DNA from: Thalassobacterium maritimum
GTDB taxonomy: Bacteria > Verrucomicrobiota > Verrucomicrobiia > Opitutales > Coraliomargaritaceae
DNA: 64,000 bases
NCBI RefSeq assembly: GCF_031127805.1
Contig: NZ_JARXHW010000006.1
Span: forward strand, 62,001-126,000
Direction: 5' to 3'
The notes beneath the pieces are model-generated. The model did no database searches and had not been told where the DNA came from. It saw only the letters and a list, made by a program, of their open reading frames with translations. Each line of letters begins with the position of its first letter. Positions within the stretch are counted from its first letter, which is position 1. This document shows positions 21,259 through 29,968 of this stretch, piece by piece. The position numbers were made by a program, and so were the translations under genes.

Positions 21259-23003
21259 TGGAACTTGTGCAATTGAAGCCGATCCGCCTTACGGTCCGTC
21301 AATAGTTCCAGGACGCGTAGGCCCGGCTCCGATGACTTAGTCAACGCATTCACCAGTTGTGACCAATCATTAACGACTTGATGAGGCACACGATACGCGG
21401 CACATAATTGCCCCGGATCTACATTCTGCGGCGTGCTAAAATATTGCTCAAAAGGTGGATCCATCTGGGCCACAGGCAAGTGCTCAAAGATGCCACCACC
21501 GTTGTTATTAATCAATACTACGGTTAAACTGCCCCGCAGCTGACTGGATGCTAACAGTCCATTGCTATCGTGCAAAAAAGCCAAATCACCCGTCAATAAA
21601 AAGGCAGGTCGTCCCCCGTGAGCCACCCCCAAAGCGGTGCTCAAAGTCCCGTCGATTCCATTCGCACCTCGATTGCAAAAGACCGCACAAGCGCGACTAC
21701 CAGCCGACCAAAAATACTCGGCGTAACGCACACTCATACTGCTCGCCAAGAAGACACTGCTACCAACTGGCAAATGTCGAGACAGTAACCAAGCGACTTT
21801 ACCTTCAAACAATGTATCAAGATTTTCCATACACTCATCAATCGCTTGCGACTGGCGAGCTTCCAGCGTCGTCCATTTGGATGCCCAGTCGGAGTCCACA
21901 CGTTGATGTTGCAAATGCTCCGCAAGACTAAGCACATCGCCATATAGTGGAGTTGCGACACGATGCAAAGGGTCGGTGTTGATCGGAGAGGCACTCAGTA
22001 AAAATGAGACCGCATTTAACTGCCCCAACCAAGCGCGTAAGACCTTGCTAGTCGGCAAAGATCCGATCTGTAAGATCGCGGTCGGTTGCAGCGAAGCTTG
22101 CTCGCCAGATTCACGCAAAAATGTATCATAGCGGGTAATCACCCTCCTATCTTCGCTAGCATAATTTCGGAGTGGATTCAGCACATCCGCCAGGACCGGC
22201 CACCCAAGCTTCTTAGAGATCATTGAAACTGCATTCGCAAAAGCCTCATCGCCACAGCGCGGATTTTCAGTGCCCACGATAATCAGTCCTCGACTGTGAC
22301 TGCTAAGGCGCTCCAAAGCCACCAGATCCAGACCACCCGCTTGCAACACCGCCTCGCACGGACGGGTCGACACAGTCGCCGCCTCCTCCAGCACTGCCGC
22401 CTCCACGACAGGCTGTGATGCGTCCAAGCTCGGCGGCAAGGGATCACGGAATGGGAAATTCAAATGCACAGGCCCCGCATTCGCACTCAAAGACAAGTGC
22501 ACCGCATGCACCAAGCTTTGCCGCAAATAGGCCAGCATCTCAGGCGAGCACTCGGGTAAAGCCAATTCTTTAAATTGCCGCACACTGTCGCCATAGAGCT
22601 TGAGCTGATCGATCGTTTGGCCCGAACTGCAATCACGCAACTCTGCTGGACGGTCCGCAGTCATAATGATCAGCGGCGTGCCACTCATCGAGGCCTCCAA
22701 CACAGCCGGCCAATAATTCACCGCGGCCGAGCCCGAAGTGCACACTAGTGCGACCGGTCGCCGAGTCCGCTTGGCCAAGCCTAAGGCATAAAACGCAGCC
22801 GATCGCTCATCCAAAATCGAGAGTGCCTCCACCCGCGCATTGCGCGCCGCGGCAATCGTCAGCGGCGTCGAACGCGATCCCGGCGAGGTCACCACCGTAT
22901 TCACGCCCAAACGAGCCAAAACCTCCATAGTCAATGCCCCCCAAGCGGAATTCACATTGGAGCGAGCGATGGCATCAAAAGGTTCAGTTACAGACAGCGA
23001 CAT
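21252..23003 (-). CDS. menD: 2-succinyl-5-enolpyruvyl-6-hydroxy-3-cyclohexene-1-carboxylate synthase
   Basis: A 583-residue thiamine-diphosphate enzyme of menaquinone synthesis. It joins isochorismate to the succinyl-semialdehyde unit derived from 2-oxoglutarate. The N-terminal block VVTSPGSRSTPLTIAA (about residues 38-53), the Glu-containing DERSAAFYALGLAK, and the cofactor-site blocks NRGANGIDGTLSTALG and LTGDLAFLHDSNGLL identify MenD. It stands alone here, not in a men operon, and its start has no good Shine-Dalgarno sequence, as elsewhere in this window. It implies a quinone-based respiratory chain using menaquinone. Confidence 0.95.
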   Translation of the reverse strand: MSLSVTEPFDAIARSNVNSAWGALTMEVLARLGVNTVVTSPGSRSTPLTIAAARNARVEALSILDERSAAFYALGLAKRTRRPVALVCTSGSAAVNYWPAVLEASMSGTPLIIMTADRPAELRDCSSGQTIDQLKLYGDSVRQFKELALPECSPEMLAYLRQSLVHAVHLSLSANAGPVHLNFPFRDPLPPSLDASQPVVEAAVLEEAATVSTRPCEAVLQAGGLDLVALERLSSHSRGLIIVGTENPRCGDEAFANAVSMISKKLGWPVLADVLNPLRNYASEDRRVITRYDTFLRESGEQASLQPTAILQIGSLPTSKVLRAWLGQLNAVSFLLSASPINTDPLHRVATPLYGDVLSLAEHLQHQRVDSDWASKWTTLEARQSQAIDECMENLDTLFEGKVAWLLSRHLPVGSSVFLASSMSVRYAEYFWSAGSRACAVFCNRGANGIDGTLSTALGVAHGGRPAFLLTGDLAFLHDSNGLLASSQLRGSLTVVLINNNGGGIFEHLPVAQMDPPFEQYFSTPQNVDPGQLCAAYRVPHQVVNDWSQLVNALTKSSEPGLRVLELLTDRKADRLQLHKFHQ

Positions 23004-23195
23004 TCTATCATTTATTCGAGCTATGATTCAGATGTCAACGATCTCACAAAGGCTTGCCGACCGAAAACTGAGGGACAAAATATATTCTCTGGCGTGTTGC
23101 CATAATAGCCTCACCCCCATAAAATTGCGCCATCTACTTACAACCTCCCCCCTATCCTATACCACGCCTGGGCTAACTGTCACCACTGAGCAGCT

Positions 23196-25370
23196 ATGAA
23201 ATCCTCCCCTAGACGCTACCTACTGATTCCGCTCTGCGCGGCTTGGCTGCTCGCGATGTTCTTTATCTACATAGAATTAAGACATTCGGGACTCCGCACG
23301 CTCCGCGACCTATGGAGCATATTGATACAAGTTTCGGGCGTCACTTTTCCACTGCTTTTCGTCAGCATCTACCTCTCAAATAAACGCTTACAGAAACGCT
23401 TCGACAATCTATCCAGTTCCATCGCTCAAGCAAAAGAGGAAGAACTGTCTCGAAATCGTAGCATTATTGAAGGCACCGAAGTCGGCACTTGGGACTGGAA
23501 TTTGAAAACAGGCGAACTCGTACTCAATGAACGCTGGGCGGGGATTCTTGGCTACACGCTCGAAGAGCTCAAACCCATCGGTATCAGCACCTGGGAGCGA
23601 ACCGTCCACCCCGACGACATGCAGTCCGCCGAAATCATGCGCCACCAGCACCTCCGTGGAGAAAAAAAATACTATGATGCTCAATTTCGCCAACGCCACA
23701 AAAACGGCGAATGGCGCTGGATCAACGCCCGTGGCAAACTGGTCGAATGGACCCCCACGGGCGAACCACTACGCATGAGTGGCACCCACATGGACATCAC
23801 GGAGCAAAAAGAAGCTGAGCTCGCACTTAGTGAGTCGAAACGAATGTTGCGCCGCGTGCTCAATACCATTCCAGCCCGTGTTTTTTGGAAAGATACCCAC
23901 TCCGTGTTTCTAGGCTGTAATCAATTACTCGCACAGGATTTAGGCCAAGAAACCCCCTATGACCTCATCGACAAAACCGACTACGATTTCTTTAGCAAAG
24001 AAGAGGCTGAGCGCTTTCGACAAGACGATCAAGAAGTCATGCGCACGGGGAAGGCTAAAATTGCCTACGAAGAAGCCCTCAAACGTCCTGATGGAGGCTT
24101 AATTTGGTTGCTCACTTCAAAAGTTCCCCTGCGTGATCAGGACGACAAGATCATCGGCGTATTGGGCACTTATGAAGACATTAGCCTGCGCAAACAAACA
24201 GAGTTCGAACTCATCCAAGCCAAAGAAGCCGCCGAAGCTGCCAGCAAGGCGAAAAGCGAATTCCTCGCGGTCATGAGCCATGAAATGCGCACCCCGCTCA
24301 ACCCGATATTGGGTTTCGCCGACATTTTACTAGAGAGCTGCACGGAAGAGCCCGAAGTCAGCTATATTAACACCATCATCAGCTCTGGCCAACGTCAGCT
24401 CGCCCTCATCGACGACATTTTGCACTACATGCGCATCATCAGCGAACGTGTCGAGCCCAACAATCAGCAGTTTAACTTAGTCAAATTTTGCCAAAGCCTA
24501 ATCGAAGAACTCCAACCGAGCGCAGGCGAGCTCACACTCCACTTTCAGAATGGCAAACTCGGCGCCCCAGTCCCCGTCGACCTATGCGTCGAGACCGATC
24601 AGCACATGTTGCGGCGCATCTTGGAAAACCTGCTCAATAATTCGATCAAATACACCCACAGCGGCAGCGTTAACCTGCAACTGTCAATGAAAGCCAGCCC
24701 CAGCCCACGCTTTCAATTCACCGTGCAAGACACCGGCATCGGAATCGAAGCATCCCAACAAAAACAACTCTTTGATCCCTTTAGCCAAGTCGACGCATCC
24801 TACACCCGCAAGCACGAAGGCATTGGCCTCGGCTTAGCCATTTGTCAAAAGCTCACCCATCTATTAGACGGAAAAATCGGACTCCAAAGCACACTCGGGC
24901 AAGGCTCCACTTTTACAGTAGATCTGCCCCTCCAAGTTGTCACTGAAAGCCCAGCAAGTATCACCACAGACAGGCCAACGCCCCGCAAAGAAAAATTCGC
25001 ACGCCCCTACAAAATACTCATTGTCGATGACAAGCCCGACAATATCCTGATAGCCAAGGCACTCGTCGAATCCCACCAAGGTCAGGCCCACACAGCCAAC
25101 AACGGTAAAGAAGCGATCGCCAGCTGCCAAAAAGAGACATTTGACCTAATTTTAATGGACTTATCGATGCCGCTCATGAACGGCATTCAAGCCAGTAACT
25201 GGATACGCAGCCACTCCAGCGAGAATCAGCATACCCCGATTATCGCCATGACTGCAAACGTCGACAAAGAAGCTCAAAACGCCTGCCACGAAGCCGGCAT
25301 GGCCGCCTTCATCAGCAAGCCCATCCAATCCCAAGACTTCTTCCAAACGCTCAACGCCCTACTCAAGTAG
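23196..25370 (+). CDS. Hybrid sensor histidine kinase with two PAS domains and a receiver
   Basis: A 724-residue protein with two N-terminal membrane helices (about residues 8-27 and 42-62), a short coiled segment, and two PAS domains. The first is PAS_3-like (about 85-205, with GTWDWNLKTGEL and MSGTHMDITEQKEAE) and the second lies at about 220-335. Then come the kinase core with His362 in AVMSHEMRTPLNP, an ATPase domain with GIGLGLAICQKL, and a C-terminal receiver with IVDDKPDN and Asp655 in ILMDLSMPLMNG. There is no DNA-binding domain, so phosphate probably passes on to another protein. No partner gene is adjacent. The ligand of the PAS domains is not evident. Confidence 0.93.
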   Translation: MKSSPRRYLLIPLCAAWLLAMFFIYIELRHSGLRTLRDLWSILIQVSGVTFPLLFVSIYLSNKRLQKRFDNLSSSIAQAKEEELSRNRSIIEGTEVGTWDWNLKTGELVLNERWAGILGYTLEELKPIGISTWERTVHPDDMQSAEIMRHQHLRGEKKYYDAQFRQRHKNGEWRWINARGKLVEWTPTGEPLRMSGTHMDITEQKEAELALSESKRMLRRVLNTIPARVFWKDTHSVFLGCNQLLAQDLGQETPYDLIDKTDYDFFSKEEAERFRQDDQEVMRTGKAKIAYEEALKRPDGGLIWLLTSKVPLRDQDDKIIGVLGTYEDISLRKQTEFELIQAKEAAEAASKAKSEFLAVMSHEMRTPLNPILGFADILLESCTEEPEVSYINTIISSGQRQLALIDDILHYMRIISERVEPNNQQFNLVKFCQSLIEELQPSAGELTLHFQNGKLGAPVPVDLCVETDQHMLRRILENLLNNSIKYTHSGSVNLQLSMKASPSPRFQFTVQDTGIGIEASQQKQLFDPFSQVDASYTRKHEGIGLGLAICQKLTHLLDGKIGLQSTLGQGSTFTVDLPLQVVTESPASITTDRPTPRKEKFARPYKILIVDDKPDNILIAKALVESHQGQAHTANNGKEAIASCQKETFDLILMDLSMPLMNGIQASNWIRSHSSENQHTPIIAMTANVDKEAQNACHEAGMAAFISKPIQSQDFFQTLNALLK

Positions 25371-25686
25371 CCCCCAGCAAGAGAGCTTATTTTGGCCGCA
25401 GAACAATCTTTCATACAGCCGAAGCCAGCTGCGTGAATAGATGGCACAGGGACGGGGTCTAAAGAGCCCCGCTACTTTTGATTCTGTAGCCGAGTTCTTT
25501 AGACTCGGTTATGGAATGCTAGTGAACGCCTATTATGCGGCAGAACCGTCGCTTATTAGAACTGAGTAGCTAACAATCATAAAAACTCACCCTAATTCCG
25601 CAATTCACTACACTATCAACTGACTTGCATTGCTCTCACGACCCAATCCTTTAGACAGTTGACACGACAAAAATCTAACGTTTTAT
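25371..25686. other. Intergenic region of 316 bases carrying repeat copy 1
   Basis: No gene is supported here. It contains the first copy of the 59-base two-hairpin repeat (25452-25510). Near its right end TTGACA (25659-25664) could be a -35 box, but the AT-rich -10 candidates then overlap the ATG at 25687, so I do not call a promoter with confidence. The rest shows no structure that I can see. Confidence 0.6.
25452..25510 (+). repeat. 59-base repeat, copy 1: two hairpins with complementary loops
   Basis: It matches 27156-27214 at 58 of 59 bases, in the same orientation. It holds hairpin 1 (CGGGG at 25453-25457 with CCCCG at 25467-25471, inner T.G, loop CTAAAGA at 25459-25465) and hairpin 2 (CCGAGT at 25490-25495 with ACTCGG at 25503-25508, loop TCTTTAG at 25496-25502). 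The two 7-base loops are exact reverse complements. Confidence 0.88.
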
Positions 25687-26145
25687 ATGAATGGTATGAA
25701 ATTCTGTTCTGGTTTATCCCTAGGTTGTGTTTTAACCGCCTGCCTTGTCGGCTTACTGGGCGCTAAGTGGAATCAACGCCAAATAGAACAGATCGAATCA
25801 CAATTATTGGAACTGCAGCAACCAAACCAAAGCTATCAAATATATAGTCATTTAGACCATTCAATCGAGCTAAGAGAGCGTATCTTGGTAACCGAACAAT
25901 CTTTTATGCAGCAGTTCATACCAGAGGATCAACAGAAATGCTATTTGACCTATTTTACCCGTGGTCTGGATTCGAGCGGGGGTGTCGTGGCAGCAAAGAA
26001 CCGCTGGGATCCCACACTGGAACTAGCGTATCAACGCGGATTCAAGATGAAGCAGCTCTTTTCAGACGGCTTTCGAGCGGGTCTGTGGAAAAGCCAATCT
26101 TTACTAGGGTTCACGCAACAACCCGCAGCCGAAGCTTCGGAATGA
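25687..26145 (+). CDS. Hypothetical protein with one N-terminal membrane segment
   Basis: A 152-residue protein I do not recognise. Residues 7-24 are hydrophobic and small (FCSGLSLGCVLTACLVGLL), so it is either membrane anchored or has an uncleaved signal; the rest is hydrophilic and probably outside the cytoplasm. A Gln/Glu-rich segment at about 30-45 could form a short coiled coil. A second in-frame ATG lies at 25696. The next gene follows after 47 bases in the same direction and encodes a lipoprotein, so the two may be a unit. Both lie between the two 59-base repeats. Confidence 0.6.
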   Translation: MNGMKFCSGLSLGCVLTACLVGLLGAKWNQRQIEQIESQLLELQQPNQSYQIYSHLDHSIELRERILVTEQSFMQQFIPEDQQKCYLTYFTRGLDSSGGVVAAKNRWDPTLELAYQRGFKMKQLFSDGFRAGLWKSQSLLGFTQQPAAEASE

Positions 26146-26192
26146 TCGTCTGACATTCTGTTTAAATTCTCTTTAAACATCCCCTCCCCAAC

Positions 26193-27002
26193 ATGAAAAC
26201 ATTTCTAATCATATTCTGCACCCTCTATTGGGTCGCTTGTTCTCAAGAAAAATCCAAGACCTCACACACAGAAAACGAGGTCGAGCATCACCCGATATTT
26301 GTATCCGAAAATCGTCAAATCGAAGCTTGGATCTACGAAAAAGGCTACGATGCAGACAAGCCATGGAAGTCTCGCTACGTAACTAAACTTCAAGGCCACG
26401 GTGAACTGACGCTGAGCGGCTTTGTGGGGCAGCCCGGCACAGAATATCAGGTTCGAATCATGTCACCGGGACGTGCGCGCTACTCTCTATATTTTAAAGA
26501 GAGCGAAACAGAACGTTCCTATAGCCTCTGGGGGCTCCCTCAAAAGGAAGCCCTGCCTCGAGAGATTCCAATGCAAGATGAGAAAATTGCGATTTTAGAA
26601 GGCCGTGTGAACACCAAGGGCGAGCCCGATCTGGTCGGGCCCAATACGGAGTATTTTCGATATGCAATCGCCCACGGAGGCATCCCGCAATGGATCGGTG
26701 TGGACTACCAAGGTCGTCAAAGCGAACCGGGCACAAATTGGATCATTGGAGACAAACTATATCTCGACTGCTTTCGACGAGCCAAAGACATTGGCATCGT
26801 CAAAATTCCCGATGCATCCTTTCACTCCAAACGGATCGACGACGACATGGATTGGAAAAATGTCAGCATCGAATTAAAAGCCGGCGACAGCTACTTTTTT
26901 AAGACTCATTTCGGAAAATACATGGGAGTGTTTCGTGTTGTATCGGTTGATTATTTTACCGATGAAAAAATCCAGATCTTCCGCACTCACAAAAGAAACT
27001 AG
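26193..27002 (+). CDS. Hypothetical lipoprotein
   Basis: A 269-residue protein of unknown function. The start MKTFLIIFCTLYWVACSQEK is a lipoprotein signal with Cys at residue 16. Residues 45-125 look beta-rich (ELTLSGFVGQPGTEYQVRI and what follows). The region around 190-265 is also beta-rich, with KLYLDCFRRAKD and a repeated use of aromatic residues. I find no catalytic motif. It follows the small membrane protein by 47 bases; both are enclosed by the 59-base repeats, which may mark a recently gained block. Confidence 0.65.
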   Translation: MKTFLIIFCTLYWVACSQEKSKTSHTENEVEHHPIFVSENRQIEAWIYEKGYDADKPWKSRYVTKLQGHGELTLSGFVGQPGTEYQVRIMSPGRARYSLYFKESETERSYSLWGLPQKEALPREIPMQDEKIAILEGRVNTKGEPDLVGPNTEYFRYAIAHGGIPQWIGVDYQGRQSEPGTNWIIGDKLYLDCFRRAKDIGIVKIPDASFHSKRIDDDMDWKNVSIELKAGDSYFFKTHFGKYMGVFRVVSVDYFTDEKIQIFRTHKRN

Positions 27003-27155
27003 TGAAGAATTAGTCGGTTCGAAGACAAGAGCCGCGTCAAGTTTTCATTGGCTGGCCTTTCTAAGGATACTTTATACTTCTGTTGGCCAAGTGCAGGAGC
27101 ACTCCATAGACGCACTATATTCAGCCCACGCATCCGTGTGAGTGCCCGCACTGGA

Positions 27156-27214
27156 ACGGGGTCTAAAGAGCCCCGCTACTTTTGATTCTGTAGCCGAGTT
27201 CTTTAGGCTCGGTT
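27156..27214 (+). repeat. 59-base repeat, copy 2
   Basis: It is identical to 25452-25510 apart from one base. That change (A to G at 27207) turns a T-A pair of hairpin 2 into T.G, so the RNA fold is kept. The loops CTAAAGA (27163-27169) and TCTTTAG (27200-27206) are again exact reverse complements. Confidence 0.88.
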
Positions 27215-27295
27215 TTAAGGAATCGACCGTTCCTCTGTTACGCGGCGTCACTTGCCGACGGCCCCGATCTGGAGGATCGAGGATACCTTACCTGG

Positions 27296-27328
27296 CGGCT
27301 TAACGGACTCGCCGGGAGAGCCGTTTTT
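27296..27328 (+). terminator. Terminator-like nested hairpin with T5
   Basis: CGGCT (27296-27300) pairs with AGCCG (27319-27323), with an inner CGG/CCG pairing, and five T follow (27324-27328). It lies between the repeat and the gene at 27378, so it may end the upstream transcript or attenuate the downstream one. Confidence 0.45.
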
Positions 27329-27377
27329 AGCAGCAAAAGCTTTTAACTCGGACTAAGTTTTATCTAAATGTCGCAAC

Positions 27378-28598
27378 ATGAGTGAATATCAAGCCTACTA
27401 CTTTGCACGCGCGGAACGCCCGCTCTCAGGCAGCGAGCTTGAAGCCGTCGAGGCGCTGTCCTCTCACATCACGGTGAATGCCCATAGTGCCTTTGTCGAT
27501 TACCACTATGGGGACTTTAAACACAATCCGCAGCAAGTCCTCGAAGAGCGGTTTGATGTGCTGGTCTATTATGCAAACTGGGGCGCACAAATCGTCGCGT
27601 TTCGTTTCGATCAAGCTGCTGTCGATCTCGAACGCCTCCAACGCTATGGATTAGATGAAAGCTTGACGGTGTATACGACAGATAAGGATGTCATTTTTTG
27701 GGCGGAGTTTAACGATGACTATGGCAACGGCGAAGATTACGACCTAGAATATGAAGGTGACGCAATTGTTAAACTTTATAGAGCCGTAATCCAAGGAGAT
27801 GATCGTCCACTTTTTCTGCTATGGCTGGCTGCAATGTGCGACAATGGTTACGATGAGGATCGCATGCCCATACCTGCCGGACTCCAGGACCTAAACTCAG
27901 AACTCAAGGACTTGGTCGACTTCATTCATATCGATCAAGCACAGATCGCAGTGGCGGCCCAACAGAACAACGCCCCCGCAGCGAAACATGTCTCTGCCCG
28001 CAAGATTAATTACGCACAGTATTTGGACCAACTATCACAGGATCAAAAGACCCATTACCTCAAGCAATTACTCACGGGCGATCCACATATCGTGCGAGCA
28101 GACCTGATCAAAGAACTGCATCCACATATCCCGAAGCCTAAGACAGCAAGCAAGACGGACTCTGAGCCAGCACTGACTTTCCTTGAATTGGAAAACTTGG
28201 CAGAGAAATGGCGTGAATTGAAACGACAAGAACACGAAGCACAGCGCGTTGCAGAGCGTCGCGCCTATTTCGAAAGGCTGGAAGCCGAAGTCCAAAAACT
28301 GTGGCAGAAAGCACGTAAACTGATCGAACTCAAACAACCAAAAACTTACGAACAAGCCACGGAAATCCTTTACGCCCTGAAGTGTCTCGCGATTGAAAAA
28401 AATGATCTGGCAGCCTACACCACTCGAGTCGAAAAACTGACCACTGCGTATCCTCGTCTAAGCAGTTTGCGTCCGCGTCTAGAAGCCGCGGGTCTATTGA
28501 CATTCGACGAAAGTGAAAAAGGTGTTCGATTCGGGAACAGTCAAAGCTCCTGGCAAGAAGCCCACCCAGCAGACTGGCTTTTCAACTTCAATTATTAA
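27378..28598 (+). CDS. Conserved hypothetical protein (type found beside SWIM zinc-finger genes)
   Basis: A 406-residue soluble protein. Its N-terminus (MSEYQAYYFARAERPLSG, then AFVDYHYGDFKHNP and VLVYYANWGAQIVAFR, to about residue 85) is a conserved block I know from a widespread family of unknown function often encoded next to SWIM zinc-finger proteins. Residues 230-330 are highly charged, rich in Glu/Arg/Lys, and likely form a long coiled coil. No SWIM-domain gene is in this window. No catalytic motif can be seen. It starts about 50 bases after a terminator-like hairpin and seems to be transcribed alone. Confidence 0.78.
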   Translation: MSEYQAYYFARAERPLSGSELEAVEALSSHITVNAHSAFVDYHYGDFKHNPQQVLEERFDVLVYYANWGAQIVAFRFDQAAVDLERLQRYGLDESLTVYTTDKDVIFWAEFNDDYGNGEDYDLEYEGDAIVKLYRAVIQGDDRPLFLLWLAAMCDNGYDEDRMPIPAGLQDLNSELKDLVDFIHIDQAQIAVAAQQNNAPAAKHVSARKINYAQYLDQLSQDQKTHYLKQLLTGDPHIVRADLIKELHPHIPKPKTASKTDSEPALTFLELENLAEKWRELKRQEHEAQRVAERRAYFERLEAEVQKLWQKARKLIELKQPKTYEQATEILYALKCLAIEKNDLAAYTTRVEKLTTAYPRLSSLRPRLEAAGLLTFDESEKGVRFGNSQSSWQEAHPADWLFNFNY

Positions 28599-28691
28599 GA
28601 AAGCACGAACGCCTCGGCAACGGCGTCCTTAGCGGTGACACAAATCCCCTGCCTACCTTGCAGAAAGCTCATAGCTCTGTAGGCTGCGGGT

Positions 28692-29699
28692 ATGAGCGAA
28701 TCCAATAGCTATGAAATCCACTTAAAGTCCCGTCCTGATGGCATGCCCACGCAAGCGAATTTCGAATGCGTGGCGGTTCCAATACCCGAAGCTGGTGAAG
28801 GCGAGTTTCTGGTGAAAAACGAATGGATGTCGGTCGATCCCTACATGCGCGGACGCATGAAAGATGCGGATAGCTATGTGCCCCCCTTTGCCCTCGGTGA
28901 GGTGATGGAAGGTGGCTGCGTGGGGCGCATCCTTCACTCCAATCACAGTGATTTTTCTGAGGGCGACTATGTGCTGAGCAACCAAGGCTGGCGCGACCAC
29001 TGGGTCGGCAACGGTCAAGGCGTGCTGAAAGTGGACATCGACCAGGCCCCCGCTAGCAGCTACCTCAGCGTTCTCGGAATGACGGGTATGACCGCCTACG
29101 TCGGCCTACTGGAAATCGGCGCGCTCAAAGCCGGCGAGACTGTGTTCGTCTCCGCAGCATCGGGTGCGGTGGGTTCGATCGTGTGCCAGATCGCTAAAAT
29201 TAAGGGCTGCCGTGTGATCGCAAGTAGTGGCTCCAAGTCCAAAATCGAATGGCTGAAGCAGAAAGCGGGCGTGGACGAGGCAATCAACTATCGCGAAGTC
29301 GACGATCTATCTGCCAAGCTGAGAGAGCTCTGCCCCGACGGAATCGATGTCTATTTCGACAATGTAGGTGGCGATCATTTAGAAGCGGCCATTGATCAGA
29401 TGAACGAGTTTGGTAGGATCGCCTGCTGCGGCGCAATCTCTGGCTACAATGACACCAATCCAAGCCCAGGCCCTAGCAATCTCTTTAAGATAATCGGCAA
29501 GCGCCTACGCGTGCAGGGCTTCATTGTCCGTGACCACCAAGCACTACAGCCCCAATTTGCAAAAGACATGAGCGAATGGATACAATCCGGCAAAATCACC
29601 TGGGAAGAGACCGTAAGCGAAGGCATCGAAAATGCCCCTCAAGCTTTTATATCGCTCTTCGAAGGTGATAAAATGGGTAAAGCGCTGGTGAAACTGTAG
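28692..29699 (+). CDS. NADP-dependent medium-chain oxidoreductase, CurA/LTB4-dehydrogenase type
   Basis: A 335-residue zinc-free member of the MDR superfamily. These enzymes reduce the double bond of alpha,beta-unsaturated ketones or aldehydes with NADPH. Marks are EWMSVDPYMRGRM (about residues 43-55), the nucleotide-binding loop SAASGAVGSIVCQIAK (about 153-168), and DVYFDNVGGDHLEAAI. The zinc ligands of alcohol dehydrogenases are absent. It resembles bacterial curcumin reductase CurA in length and motifs, but the physiological substrate is open; detoxification of reactive carbonyls is usual. It stands alone, facing the sulfatase gene across 269 bases without a clear signal. Confidence 0.93.
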   Translation: MSESNSYEIHLKSRPDGMPTQANFECVAVPIPEAGEGEFLVKNEWMSVDPYMRGRMKDADSYVPPFALGEVMEGGCVGRILHSNHSDFSEGDYVLSNQGWRDHWVGNGQGVLKVDIDQAPASSYLSVLGMTGMTAYVGLLEIGALKAGETVFVSAASGAVGSIVCQIAKIKGCRVIASSGSKSKIEWLKQKAGVDEAINYREVDDLSAKLRELCPDGIDVYFDNVGGDHLEAAIDQMNEFGRIACCGAISGYNDTNPSPGPSNLFKIIGKRLRVQGFIVRDHQALQPQFAKDMSEWIQSGKITWEETVSEGIENAPQAFISLFEGDKMGKALVKL

Positions 29700-29968
29700 G
29701 ATGTATCCGTCGTCGCTAATCGAAAATGCGGAGGCATTTACGGGCAAAGCATTCATCATCAGATATTCTCGGTCAATTTCTGTGGGAGTGATCCAAACGT
29801 TCCCCTACTCGAATCGAACAGAAATGTTACCGCTAGAGATAGTGGTCATGTAACGACGGTAGATAGGAGCCATCGTCAGCTCAATTTGCTCACCGGGGTG
29901 CAGCGAATCAAAATTCGTGGTATTCAGTAGTTGGGCTTACTAAGTCAATACATTGAGTGAATCTAGCA

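Larger units (their letters stand above)
27003..27377. other. Intergenic region of 375 bases carrying repeat copy 2 and a terminator-like hairpin
   Basis: No gene is supported. A short open frame at 26935-27141 overlaps the end of the lipoprotein gene in another frame and has no signal of coding. The region holds the second 59-base repeat (27156-27214) and a compact hairpin with a T-run (27296-27328) about 50 bases before the next gene. Confidence 0.6.

Noticed and set aside
25659..25688. Promoter TTGACA plus AT-rich -10 before the gene at 25687
   Set aside because: The only -10 candidates overlap the start codon, which would require a leaderless start at 25696; evidence is too thin for a call.
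26935..27141. Short open frame after the hypothetical lipoprotein
   Set aside because: It overlaps the end of the lipoprotein gene in another frame, has no signal of translation and runs into the repeat-bearing spacer.
29700..29968. Possible small gene or terminator between the CurA-like and sulfatase genes
   Set aside because: I found no convincing start, hairpin with T-run or coding pattern in this stretch.
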